Part shown: in pieces, positions 18,284 to 27,229 of the stretch
How positions within the stretch are numbered: the first letter of the stretch is position 1
Layout of the letters: each line of letters begins with the position of its first letter
NCBI GenBank assembly: GCA_035652315.1
Contig: DASREA010000028.1
Span: forward strand, 18,245-82,244
Source of the DNA: CANKHA01 sp035652315
Lineage (GTDB): Bacteria > Pseudomonadota > Alphaproteobacteria > Rhizobiales > Xanthobacteraceae
Direction of reading: 5' to 3'
DNA: 64,000 bases
Notes under the pieces: model-generated
Told to the model about the DNA's origin: nothing
The model's input: only the letters and a program-made list of their open reading frames with translations
The model's database searches: none
Translations under genes and position numbers: made by a program

Positions 18284-18312
18284 GAAATAAGCGATCTGCT
18301 CGCGAGGTGCAA
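18284..18312 (-). promoter_or_regulatory. Putative sigma-70 promoter of the odc leader
   Basis: On the minus strand TTGCAC (18307-18312) and TATTTC (18284-18289) are separated by 17 bp. The predicted start near 18277 gives a 400-nt untranslated leader before odc. The -10 box is an imperfect match. Confidence 0.5.
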
Positions 18313-18392
18313 GACTTTTACGCCCCAGGAATTAAAAAACTCTCACGAATGTGGCGGAGCTGTGGGAGACGTGCGGCATCGATGGGCCGCGC

Positions 18393-18638
18393 TCAGCCGC
18401 GGGCGATGAAGGGCTCGACGCGCTGCGCACTGCGCAGGAAAGCGATCATCACGGCGATGCCGCAGCCGAACAGGAGCGCATCCAGCACGTAGCGGAAGGT
18501 CGGGTCGAGGCCGAACAGCGTGGCCAGCGCCCAGCTCACGGCGAAGGCGGCTCCGAACACCTCGGCGCCGATAAGGATAAAGGCGCTGAGGATGGTCGAG
18601 ATGTGAAGCCAATGGATGCGGCGGCCGGCGGCGTTCAT
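18393..18638 (-). CDS. Small two-helix membrane protein, unknown function
   Basis: This 81-aa protein starts MNAAGRRIHW. It has two predicted membrane helices, at about residues 14-40 (ISTILSAFILIGAEVFGAAF) and 48-68 (FRYVLDALLFGCGIAVMIAF), and a short charged tail. AGGA lies 8-10 nt before the ATG. It is divergent from the M3 peptidase gene and upstream of the odc leader on the same strand. I do not recognise a named family. Confidence 0.65.
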   Translation of the reverse strand: MNAAGRRIHWLHISTILSAFILIGAEVFGAAFAVSWALATLFGLDPTFRYVLDALLFGCGIAVMIAFLRSAQRVEPFIARG

Positions 18639-18731
18639 AACTTGCGGTTCCTGCGGCGGAGGGCTAGCCCTCCCGACGGCAATTTCCCTGAAATATATGC
18701 AGCGGGCAAGACCAAAGGTAAACGCCCAACC

Positions 18732-20810
18732 ATGCCGCAAAGCGCATCTTCGTCATCGCCCGGCAATCCGCTGCTGCGGGAATGGACCGGTCCCTTCGGA
18801 CTGCCCCCGCTGGCGGACATCGCCGCGGAGCATTTTCCGCCGGCCTTCGAGCTGGCGCTGGGGCGGCACAAGGCCGAGATCGAGGCCGTTGCCGCCGATC
18901 CCGCCGCGCCGACATTCGACAATACGATCGCGGCGCTGGAGCGCAGCGGCGCGCTGCTCGAACGGATTTCGAACGTCTTTTTCCTGCTCGCCGGCGCCCA
19001 TACGAGCGATGCCTTGCAGGCGGTGGAGCGCGACATCTCGCCGGTGCTGGCCCGGCATAATAACGAAATTTATCTGAATCCCGCCTTGTTCCGCCGCATC
19101 GACGAGCTGTACCGGCGCCGCGACGCACTTGAGTTGACGGCCGAAGCACGGCGCGTGCTGGAGCGTTATCACACGCGCTTCGTCCGCGCCGGCGCGGCGG
19201 CTGGCCCCGAGGCGCAGCGGCGGTTGGCGGCGATCGGCGAACGGCTCGCGAGCCTCGGCACCGCCTTCGGCCAGAACGTGCTCGCCGACGAAAAGGCCTA
19301 TGCGCTGGTGCTGGAAGAGAGCGATCTCGCCGGGCTGCCGGGTTTCGTGCTGGATGCGGCGCGCGCCGCCGCCGCAGAACGCGGGTTGCCCGGCAAGCAT
19401 GTCATTACGCTTTCGCGCTCCAGCATTGAGCCGTTTCTGCAATTCTCCGCCCGCCGCGAACTGCGCGAAAAGGCATTCCAGGCTTGGATCGGCCGCGGCG
19501 AAAACGGCGGCGCCACCGACAACCGCGGCATCGTTACCGAAATGGTGGCGCTGCGCGCCGAGCGCGCCAAGCTGCTCGGCTTTGAGACTTTCGCCGATTT
19601 CCGCCTCGACGATCAGATGGCGAAGACGCCGCAGGCAGTACGCGGATTGCTCGACCAGGTCTGGACACGCGCCCGCGCCCGCGCCAGGCGCGAACGCGAC
19701 GAGTTGCAGGATATTGCCCGCGCCGAAGGCGGCAATTTCGCCGTCGCGCCGTGGGACTGGCGCTACTACGCGGAAAAGCTCCGCAAGGCGCGCTTCGATT
19801 TCGATGAAGCCCAGATCAAGCCCTATTTCCAGCTCGACCGCATGATCGAGGCGGCGTTCGAGACGGCGCGCCGGTTATTCGGGTTGACCTTCACCGCGGT
19901 CGAGCTGCCGCTTTATCATCCCGACGCGCGCACCTGGGAGGTGAAGGACGCGCAAGGCGGCCATGTCGGCCTTTTCATCGGCGACTATTTCCATCGCGCC
20001 TCCAAGCATAGCGGCGCCTGGATGACATCGTTGCGCGATCAGCAGAAGCTGAGCGGCGACATCAGGCCCATCATCGTCAATGTCACGAATTTCGCCAAGC
20101 CGCCGCCCGGCGAGCCGGCGCTGCTCAGCTTCGACGACGCACGCACGCTGTTCCACGAATTCGGCCACGCGCTGCACGGGCTTCTCTCCGACGTCACCTA
20201 TCCACTGCTGGCGGGCACCGCGGTGCCGAGTGACTTCGTCGAGCTGCCCTCGCAGCTCTACGAGCATTGGCTGGAAGTGCCGGAAATCCTCACAAGCTAT
20301 GCGCGGCACTACAAGACCGGCGAGCGGATACCGCAGGCGCTGCTCGACCGTCTCTTGGCGACGCGCACCTTCAATCAAGGCTTTGCCACGGTCGAATACA
20401 CGTCCTCCGCGCTGGTCGATCTCGACCTGCATTCGCTGACCGATACGTCCGGTCTCGACGTCTCCGATTTCGAGCGAAACCGGCTGGCGCATCTCGGAAT
20501 GCCCGAGGAGATCGTGATGCGTCACCGGCTGCCGCATTTTCAGCATTTGTTTTCCGGCGGCGGCTATGCGGCGGCCTATTACTCTTATCTCTGGTCGGAA
20601 GTGCTCGACGCCGATGCTTTCCTTGCCTTCGAGGAAAAAGGCGACGCCTTCGATCCGGAGGTGGCGCGGCGGCTCCGCGAGTTCATCTATTCGGCCGGCA
20701 ATCGGCGCGATCCCGCCGAAGCCTATAAGGCCTTCCGCGGGCGGCTGCCGACGGTCGATGCGCTGCTGAAGAAGCGCGGTCTCGACGCGCCGGCGCCGGA
20801 ACGGGCGTGA
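18732..20810 (+). CDS. M3 family peptidase (peptidyl-dipeptidase Dcp / oligopeptidase A type)
   Basis: This 692-aa cytoplasmic zinc metallopeptidase degrades short peptides. The zinc motif is HEFGH, with His475, Glu476 and His479, in LFHEFGHALHGLLSD. The third ligand region is ELPSQLYEHWLE, and the substrate-tyrosine region GGGYAAAYYSYLWSEVLDAD near the C-terminus is typical of Dcp and PrlC. The ATG at 18732 is chosen because the family N-terminus (NPLLREWTGPFGLPP) begins directly after it; the frame is open upstream but overlaps the divergent small gene. The window holds a second M3 enzyme (pepF) of a different subgroup. Confidence 0.9.
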   Translation: MPQSASSSSPGNPLLREWTGPFGLPPLADIAAEHFPPAFELALGRHKAEIEAVAADPAAPTFDNTIAALERSGALLERISNVFFLLAGAHTSDALQAVERDISPVLARHNNEIYLNPALFRRIDELYRRRDALELTAEARRVLERYHTRFVRAGAAAGPEAQRRLAAIGERLASLGTAFGQNVLADEKAYALVLEESDLAGLPGFVLDAARAAAAERGLPGKHVITLSRSSIEPFLQFSARRELREKAFQAWIGRGENGGATDNRGIVTEMVALRAERAKLLGFETFADFRLDDQMAKTPQAVRGLLDQVWTRARARARRERDELQDIARAEGGNFAVAPWDWRYYAEKLRKARFDFDEAQIKPYFQLDRMIEAAFETARRLFGLTFTAVELPLYHPDARTWEVKDAQGGHVGLFIGDYFHRASKHSGAWMTSLRDQQKLSGDIRPIIVNVTNFAKPPPGEPALLSFDDARTLFHEFGHALHGLLSDVTYPLLAGTAVPSDFVELPSQLYEHWLEVPEILTSYARHYKTGERIPQALLDRLLATRTFNQGFATVEYTSSALVDLDLHSLTDTSGLDVSDFERNRLAHLGMPEEIVMRHRLPHFQHLFSGGGYAAAYYSYLWSEVLDADAFLAFEEKGDAFDPEVARRLREFIYSAGNRRDPAEAYKAFRGRLPTVDALLKKRGLDAPAPERA

Positions 20811-20882
20811 CGGCGCGCCGCGCCATGTTCTAGTATTCATCGCCGCAGCCGCTAACTTCGCAGCGAACGCGGAGCAGCAGCG

Positions 20883-21806
20883 GTGGCGCAGAGTCACGGC
20901 CATCATCATCACGAGCAGCGGCGTGGCCAGGCGGCCAATCACTACGGCCGCAACTTCGGCGTCGCCATTGCGCTCAACTTCGCGCTGGTGATTGCACAAG
21001 TCCTCTACGGCCTGTTTGCGAATTCCTTGGCGCTGCTCGCCGACGCCGGGCACAATTTCGGCGACGTCATGGGCCTGGTGTTGGCCTGGGGCGCTTTCGC
21101 CATTGCCGATTGGCGGCCGAGCAGCCGCTTCACCTATCGCCTGAGCGCAGCCTCGATCCTATCGGCCTTCGCCAATTCACTGATCCTCTTGGTCGCGACC
21201 GGGGCCATCGTCTGGGAGGCGGTGCAGCGCTTCTCGCAGCCGCAGCCGGTCTCGACAAATATTGTGATCGCGGTCGCCGCCACCGCCGTCGCCGTGAACG
21301 GGGTCTCGGCCTGGCTGCTGAAACGCGGCAGCAAGACCGATCTCAATATACGCGGCGCCTTCTTGCACATGCTAGCCGACGCTGGCGTCTCTCTCGCGGT
21401 CATTGCCGCAGCGTTCGGGATCTGGCTCACCGGCTGGCAATGGCTCGACCCGGCGGCAAGCCTGCTCATTTCGGCGGTGATCCTTTGGGGCACCTGGGGC
21501 CTGATGCGCGATGCGTTGCGGCTCACGCTCAACGCCGCGCCGCGCGGCATCGATCCTGCCGAGGTGCAGCGCTATCTCGAAAGTTTGCCCGAGGTCGCGA
21601 CCATTCATGACCTGCATATCTGGGCCATGAGCACGAGCCAGACAGCGTTGACCTGCCACCTGTTCACCCCCGGCGGCCATCCCGGCGATGCCTTCCTGCA
21701 CCGCCTCGCGCACGAGTTGGAAGAGAAATTCGGCATCGGCCATACCACGGTGCAGATAGAGCTCAGTGACGGCCCCTGCGCGCTGGAGCCGGAGCACGCT
21801 CTCTGA
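20883..21806 (+). CDS. Cation diffusion facilitator (zinc/cadmium/cobalt exporter)
   Basis: This 307-aa CDF transporter has a His-rich N-terminus (HGHHHHEQ), six predicted helices and a cytoplasmic domain. The transport site is made by the Asp/His pairs in LADAGHNFGD (helix II) and LHMLADAG (helix V), the HxxxD arrangement of zinc-selective members. The C-terminal domain contains IHDLHIWAMS and TCHLF, as in CzcD and ZitB. The start is GTG preceded by GCAGCAGC without a strong ribosome-binding site. It probably exports Zn2+ in exchange for protons. Confidence 0.92.
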   Translation: MAQSHGHHHHEQRRGQAANHYGRNFGVAIALNFALVIAQVLYGLFANSLALLADAGHNFGDVMGLVLAWGAFAIADWRPSSRFTYRLSAASILSAFANSLILLVATGAIVWEAVQRFSQPQPVSTNIVIAVAATAVAVNGVSAWLLKRGSKTDLNIRGAFLHMLADAGVSLAVIAAAFGIWLTGWQWLDPAASLLISAVILWGTWGLMRDALRLTLNAAPRGIDPAEVQRYLESLPEVATIHDLHIWAMSTSQTALTCHLFTPGGHPGDAFLHRLAHELEEKFGIGHTTVQIELSDGPCALEPEHAL

Positions 21807-21824
21807 CGCGCGGCAGCGCCAGGC

Positions 21825-22211
21825 TCAGCGGAAATCCTCCGGCGTGAGTTCGATCGGCTTGCCGTGCGGCGTGCGGTCGGCGGCGTGGTCCCAGGCATCG
21901 CGATAGCGCGCAAGCGTCGCACGATCGGCCACGCCTTTTTCGGCGACGAGCCGCTCTAGCGCCGCCAGCCAGTGGTGATAGTAGGTCTCGCCGGTATCGG
22001 GATCGCCCGCCGCCTGGGCGCGCTTGATTTCCGCGCCGAGTGCCGCCGACCATTCCGGCCAAGTAAACAGCCCGCGCTCGTGCAATGCCAGTGTCATGGC
22101 AAAAGCCTGCGCCTCCCACGGCTCACGGAACACCGGGCCATCATCGTCGCGCGGAATGCCGGGGGACATATCCACCGTCTGTCGCGATGCGTCGGTTTTG
22201 CTGACAGCCAT
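21825..22211 (-). CDS. Nitrile hydratase accessory (activator) protein
   Basis: This 128-aa protein resembles the N-terminal half of nitrile hydratase beta subunits, as the accessory proteins do. VFREPWEAQAFAMTLALHERG and YYHHWLAALERLVAEKG align by eye with the VFHEEWEGRVLAI and YYRRWALALEQMLMDNG stretches of the beta subunit upstream. Such proteins help insert cobalt into the alpha subunit. The ATG at 22211 follows GAGAGA. It is separated from nthB by a palindromic repeat of about 120 bp. Confidence 0.82.
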   Translation of the reverse strand: MAVSKTDASRQTVDMSPGIPRDDDGPVFREPWEAQAFAMTLALHERGLFTWPEWSAALGAEIKRAQAAGDPDTGETYYHHWLAALERLVAEKGVADRATLARYRDAWDHAADRTPHGKPIELTPEDFR

Positions 22212-22254
22212 CGTCTCTCTTTCGTCATGCCGGGACGGCTCGAAGCGCGGGGAT

Positions 22255-22298
22255 CCGGAATCCAGAAGCAAATACCTTCGCGTGTTTCTGGATTCCGG
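22255..22298. repeat. Extragenic palindrome inside the nitrile hydratase operon
   Basis: CCGGAATCCAGAA (22255-22267) and TTCTGGATTCCGG (22286-22298) are perfect 13-bp complements. They lie inside a larger CGTCATGCCGGGA-type element common between genes in Bradyrhizobium-like genomes. It separates nthB from the accessory gene and would fold into a stable mRNA hairpin. Confidence 0.75.
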
Positions 22299-22330
22299 GT
22301 TCATGCGTTCCGCGTGCCGCGGAACGACCG

Positions 22331-22990
22331 TCACGCAGCCTCCAAATACGGCTCCCAGGCGTCAATCGATACCTTGACGCTCGGATCGGCGCCGTCGCCC
22401 CATAATTCGCGCCCATCAAAGCGCACGGTGTAAAGCCATTGCGGATCTTCGTCCCGGCGCGCGGCATGGCTGTCGGGAAAGACGTGGCAGCCATGCACGC
22501 GCTCGATCACGCCCACATGGCCGCGCACATAGCGCGGCAGCCGGGTGTGGCCCTTGGGATGCATGTTCTTCGCGCGGACGCGCTCGCCAGCTTTGAAAAG
22601 CGCCGGCGCTTGTGCCGGCCGCTCATAGGAGCCGCGCGCCAACAACGCGTTCTGCACCTGGTCCAGGGTCAATTTGCGCTTGAGCGGCTTGCCCGGCCGC
22701 AAGGCATGGCCCGCGGCGAACTCGTCCGCGCCGACCAAACCGTTGTCCATCAGCATCTGTTCCAGCGCCAAAGCCCAGCGCCGGTAATAGGAGCTGCCGA
22801 GATAGACGTCCGGCGGCAGAACTTCCTTGGCGTGGCGCGAGATGTCGCCGTTCCAGGTGCGCGAATAGCCCATGGCGCGATTGATCGCGAGCACGCGGCC
22901 TTCCCATTCTTCATGGAAGACCGGCTCGTTGTCCTCCGGCCGCACCGGCCCGAAGCCATGCATGCCGCCCATGTCGTGCACGCCGTCCAT
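22331..22990 (-). CDS. nthB: Nitrile hydratase beta subunit
   Basis: This 219-aa subunit forms the alpha-beta dimer that hydrates nitriles to amides. It starts MDGVHDMGGMHGFGPV, the conserved N-terminus. It also has VFHEEWEGRVLAI, the FKAGERVRAKNMHPKGHTR SH3-like entry (abbreviated), YVRGHVGVIERVHGCHVFPD and the final ELWGDGA..VSIDAWEPYLE. The ATG overlaps the TGA of the upstream alpha-subunit frame by one base, so the genes were translationally coupled. The beta subunit looks intact even though the alpha gene carries a frameshift. Confidence 0.92.
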   Translation of the reverse strand: MDGVHDMGGMHGFGPVRPEDNEPVFHEEWEGRVLAINRAMGYSRTWNGDISRHAKEVLPPDVYLGSSYYRRWALALEQMLMDNGLVGADEFAAGHALRPGKPLKRKLTLDQVQNALLARGSYERPAQAPALFKAGERVRAKNMHPKGHTRLPRYVRGHVGVIERVHGCHVFPDSHAARRDEDPQWLYTVRFDGRELWGDGADPSVKVSIDAWEPYLEAA

Positions 22991-23612
22991 CACCGTTGTC
23001 CTTGCGCCGGATCAGGCAATCGCGTGCCGATCATGCAATCGCGGGTGACGATGGCGGCGAGCTGTTCTTCGCTCCAGCCTTCGGTGCCTTTGGGCCGCAT
23101 GGGTACAACAAGATAACGCACCTCCGCGGTGGAATCCCAAACGCGAATTTCGGTATCCGCCGGCAGCTCCGTGCCGAAATCGCGCAAGACACTGCGCGGA
23201 TCGGCGACGGTGCGCGAGCGATAGGCATGCGATTTGTACCAGACCGGCGGCAGCCCGAGCGTGCCGGAGGGATAGCAGGAGCACAAAGTGCAGACGACCA
23301 CGTTGTGCTGTTTCGGCGTGTTCTCCAGCGCGATGAGATGCTCGGTGCCGCTGGGAAGCCCCAGCGAGGCGATAGCCTTGCCGGCATTTTCGAAGAGCTG
23401 ACGGCGGAACTGCGGGTCAACCCAGGCTTTGGCCACCGCGCGGGAGCCGTTGTGCGGCCCGATCTTGGTCTCGTAGGCCTCGATGATGGCGTCGAGCGCG
23501 GCGGGCTCGACATAGCCCTTCTCTCGGTGAGGATCGTCTCCAGCGCCCGCACGCGCAATTGCGTGTCCGACAGCTCCGAGCCGTGCTCGTGATGGTGATC
23601 GTGGTCGCTCAT
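22990..23612 (-). pseudogene. nthA: Nitrile hydratase alpha subunit, cobalt type, frameshifted
   Basis: Two frames together give a full alpha subunit. Frame one (from ATG 23612, after a GGAG site) reads MSDHDHHHEHGSELSDTQLR and on to ETILTE. The rest, from YVEPAALDAIIEAYE through the metal motif VCTLCSC to the end at 22990, lies in another frame. The break is in a CT-dinucleotide run at about 23519-23524: the sequence has two more bases than needed to read TEKGYV. VCTLCSC with Thr marks the cobalt type (iron enzymes have Ser). Either the gene is inactive or this is a sequencing error. Confidence 0.85.
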
Positions 23613-23761
23613 GGGACTCCAGTCTAACCCGCTGGCATTCTCCGGGAAAACCCGACCAAAGGCGGCTATGCTCCGCATTGCTGCCGCAGGGCTTCGGCTA
23701 TATCAAGCCCCTGGCGGCATAGCTCTCGCGAGGGCACACTGACCGCGGAGGTCCGGCGCGC

Positions 23762-26700
23762 ATGGCGCTGAAACACGTCACGCTCGACGACAAATACGAT
23801 CTGGCGCAAAACCGCGTCTTCGTCACCGGCTTCCAGGCGCTGGTGCGGCTGTGCCTGATGCAGCAGGAGCGCGACTGCCGCGCGGGGCTGCGCACGGCCG
23901 GTTTCGTCACCGGCTACCGCGGCTCGCCCGTGGGCGGTCTCGATCAGCAGTTCGAGCGCGCCAAGAAATTCCTCGACGCGGCGCATATCAAGTTCCAGGC
24001 CGGCATCAATGAGGATCTTGCGGCCACCGCGCTGTGGGGCACGCAGCAGGCCGAGCTGCGCGGCGAAGGTCTCTACGACGGCGTCTTTGGCATGTGGTAC
24101 GGCAAAGGGCCGGGCGTCGATCGCGCCGGCGACGTCTTCCGCCATGCCAATCTCGCCGGCACTTCGCCGCATGGCGGCGTGCTGGCGATAGCCGGCGACG
24201 ATCACGTCGCTTCGTCCTCGACCAGCGCGCACCAATCGGAATTTCGTTTCGTCGATGTGCTGATCCCGGTGCTGGTGCCGGCCGGCCTTCAGGACATCGT
24301 GGACTTTGGATTGTACGGCTGGGCGCTGTCGCGCTTTAGCGGCTGCTGGGTGGCGCTGAAGGTGACGCAAGACACGGTCGAGGCCACGGGGATCGTCGAC
24401 GGTAGTCTCGATCGCGTGCGCACCGTCGTCCCCAACGATTTCGCAATGCCGCCGGATGGCCTGAACATCCGTCTGCGCGATCCGGTACCGGCGCAGGAGG
24501 CGCGGCTTTTCGATTACAAGCGCGACGCGGTTCTCGCTTTTCTGCGCGCCAATGCCATCAACCGGACCATTATCTCCGGCGGGCCGGCGGCGAAGATCGG
24601 CGTCGTCACCATCGGCAAGGCTTACGGCGACGTGCGCCAGGCGCTCGACGACCTCGGTCTCGACGAAAAGAGATGCAACGATCTCGGCTTGCGCCTGCTC
24701 AAGCTTGGCTGCGCCTGGCCGCTGGACCGTTCGGAAATTCTCGCCTTCGCGCGCGGCCTCGAGCGCATCATCGTGGTCGAGGAAAAGGAGGCGCTGGTCG
24801 AGACCCAAATCCGCGATCTGCTCTACGGAACGGCCAATCAGCCCGCGGTCATCGGCAAGAAAGACGAAGAGGGCCGCCCGCTCTTCCCGGCCAAGGGCGC
24901 GCTCGATGTCGACGCCATCGCGCTTTGCCTCGGCGAGCGGCTGTGGCAGCGCGTGCCCAACGCGCCGCTCGCCGCGCGCGTCAGCGAGATCAGGGAGCGG
25001 CGGGCGCGCTTTGCCGCCACCGAAGAAGTCGCTAGCCGCAAAGCCTATTTCTGCTCCGGCTGCCCGCACAATACGTCCACGGTGGTGCCGGAGGGCATGC
25101 GCGCCTATGCCGGCATCGGCTGTCATTACATGGCGCAGTGGATGGACCGTTCGACGCTCGGCTTCACCCACATGGGTGGCGAGGGCGCGAACTGGATGGG
25201 CGAGGCGCCGTTTTCCAGCCGCGGCCATGTCTTTCAGAATATCGGCGACGGCACCTACAACCATTCCGGCAGCCTGGCGATCCGCGCCGCGGTCGCCGCA
25301 GGCGTCAACATCACCTACAAAATCCTTTTCAACGACGCCGTCGCTATGACCGGTGGACAAGCCAACGACGGCGTTCTCACCGTTCCGATGATGGCGCGGC
25401 AGGTGGCGGCGGAAGGCGTCGCCCGCGTCGCCGTCGTCACCGACGAGCCGGAGAAATATGCCAAGAGCGAATCCTGGCCGCCGGGCTGCACCATCCATCA
25501 TCGCGACGAGCTGATGCCGGTGCAGACCGCGCTTGCCGCCGTGCCCGGCGTCACGGTGCTGATTTACGACCAGACCTGCGCGGCGGAAAAGCGCCGCCGC
25601 CGCAAGCGCGGGCTGATGGCCGATCCGGACAAGCGCGTCGTCATCAACGAACTCGTCTGCGAAGGCTGCGGCGATTGCGGCGTGCGGTCGAACTGCGTGT
25701 CGATTCAGCCGCTGGAGACCGAATTCGGCCGCAAGCGCCGCATCGATCAGTCGAGCTGCAACAAGGATTTCTCCTGCCTCAAAGGCTTTTGCCCGGCGCT
25801 GGTCACCGTGCACGGCGCCAAGCCGAAGCGGCGCGACGCTGCGGACCAGACACCGCCCGATGTGCCGCTGCCGCGGCTGCCCGATCTGGCGCGGCCTTAT
25901 GCCATCCTGGTCACCGGCATCGGCGGCACCGGCGTCGTGACCATCGGCGGCATTCTCGCCATGGCCGCGCATCTGGAAGGCAAGGGCGCCGGAGTCATCG
26001 ACATGTCGGGCTTGGCGCAAAAGGGCGGCCCGGTGCACAGCCATGTCCGCATCGCCGCGCGACCGGAGGAAATTCACGGCATCCGCATTGGCGCGGGCGG
26101 CGCCGATCTCGTGCTCGGCGGCGATATCGTGGTGACCGGCGGCAAGGCCGCGCTGGCCACAGTGCGGCGCGGCACGCGGGTCGTGGTCAACAGCGGTGAA
26201 TTTCTACCGGGCGACTTCACGCGCAATGCCGAGTACGTGCTGCCCTCCGGCCGGGTCGAGCGGGCCCTTGTCGAGGCCGCCGGCGACGAGAACAGTCATT
26301 TCGTCGATGCCACGCACCTCGCAACCGCGCTGTTCGGCCATTCCATGGGCGCCAATATTTTCCTGCTCGGCTATGCCTATCAGCACGGTGCCGTTCCGCT
26401 TTCGGCGGAATCCATCGAGCAGGCGATCGCGCTGAATGGCGAAGCGGTGGCGATGAATCAGGCCGCCTTCCGCTGGGGACGCGCCGCCGCCGCCGATCCT
26501 GCCGCCGTTGCCGCGATGACCGCCACGGCTGACGGGGACGTTCCGGAGAGCTGTCGGCTCTCCACATCATTCGAGGAAATGCTCGCGCGCCGCGTACAAT
26601 ATCTCACCGCGTATCAGAACGCCGCCTATGCCGCGGGCTACCGTGTCTTGGTCGAGCGCGCCAAGAAAGCTGAAGCCGCGCGGGCGCCCGGCCAGTGCGG

Positions 26701-27229
26701 GCTTGCCGAAGCAGTGGCGCGCAATCTGTTCAAGCTGATGGCCTATAAGGATGAATATGAAGTGGCGCGGCTTTACACCGACGCTTTCTTCGCGCAACAA
26801 CTCAAGGCGGAATTCGATGGGGATCTACGGCTCGAATTTCATCTGGCGCCGCCGCTTTTCGCGCCGCGCGACCGCGTCACCGGGTTGCCGCGCAAGCTCA
26901 GCTTCGGCGGCTGGATGCTGCCGGTTTTCCGCATGCTGGCGAAATTGAAATTCCTGCGCGGCACCCCGTTCGATCTCTTCGGCTATACGGCGGAGCGCCG
27001 CACCGAGCGACAATTGATTGCCGATTACGAAAAGATACTCGATGAAATCCTTGCGCGGCTTGATCGGCAGAACCATCATGTTGCCGTGGCGCTTGCCAGT
27101 ATCCCCGAAAAAATTCGCGGCTTCGGCCACGTGAAGATGCGCCATCTCGCCGAAGCCAAGGCCGAGGAAGCGGCCTTGCTCGAGCAATTCCGATCCGGAT
27201 CGGCGGCGTTGCTGCGGGCGGCGGAGTGA
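23762..27229 (+). CDS. Indolepyruvate ferredoxin oxidoreductase, alpha-beta fusion
   Basis: This 1155-aa protein oxidatively decarboxylates arylpyruvates (indolepyruvate, phenylpyruvate) to acyl-CoA with ferredoxin as acceptor. The N-terminal pyrimidine-binding domain carries GYRGSPVGGLD. The TPP site lies in NIGDGTYNHSG (Gly495-Asp496-Gly497). A ferredoxin-like segment has Cys633, Cys636 and Cys639 (CEGCGDCG) with later cysteines. The C-terminal gamma-like domain starts at GIGGTGVVTIGGILAMAA. This single-chain form is usual in proteobacteria. Its stop overlaps the GTG of hemH (GTGA), so the two are coupled. Confidence 0.92.
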   Translation: MALKHVTLDDKYDLAQNRVFVTGFQALVRLCLMQQERDCRAGLRTAGFVTGYRGSPVGGLDQQFERAKKFLDAAHIKFQAGINEDLAATALWGTQQAELRGEGLYDGVFGMWYGKGPGVDRAGDVFRHANLAGTSPHGGVLAIAGDDHVASSSTSAHQSEFRFVDVLIPVLVPAGLQDIVDFGLYGWALSRFSGCWVALKVTQDTVEATGIVDGSLDRVRTVVPNDFAMPPDGLNIRLRDPVPAQEARLFDYKRDAVLAFLRANAINRTIISGGPAAKIGVVTIGKAYGDVRQALDDLGLDEKRCNDLGLRLLKLGCAWPLDRSEILAFARGLERIIVVEEKEALVETQIRDLLYGTANQPAVIGKKDEEGRPLFPAKGALDVDAIALCLGERLWQRVPNAPLAARVSEIRERRARFAATEEVASRKAYFCSGCPHNTSTVVPEGMRAYAGIGCHYMAQWMDRSTLGFTHMGGEGANWMGEAPFSSRGHVFQNIGDGTYNHSGSLAIRAAVAAGVNITYKILFNDAVAMTGGQANDGVLTVPMMARQVAAEGVARVAVVTDEPEKYAKSESWPPGCTIHHRDELMPVQTALAAVPGVTVLIYDQTCAAEKRRRRKRGLMADPDKRVVINELVCEGCGDCGVRSNCVSIQPLETEFGRKRRIDQSSCNKDFSCLKGFCPALVTVHGAKPKRRDAADQTPPDVPLPRLPDLARPYAILVTGIGGTGVVTIGGILAMAAHLEGKGAGVIDMSGLAQKGGPVHSHVRIAARPEEIHGIRIGAGGADLVLGGDIVVTGGKAALATVRRGTRVVVNSGEFLPGDFTRNAEYVLPSGRVERALVEAAGDENSHFVDATHLATALFGHSMGANIFLLGYAYQHGAVPLSAESIEQAIALNGEAVAMNQAAFRWGRAAAADPAAVAAMTATADGDVPESCRLSTSFEEMLARRVQYLTAYQNAAYAAGYRVLVERAKKAEAARAPGQCGLAEAVARNLFKLMAYKDEYEVARLYTDAFFAQQLKAEFDGDLRLEFHLAPPLFAPRDRVTGLPRKLSFGGWMLPVFRMLAKLKFLRGTPFDLFGYTAERRTERQLIADYEKILDEILARLDRQNHHVAVALASIPEKIRGFGHVKMRHLAEAKAEEAALLEQFRSGSAALLRAAE

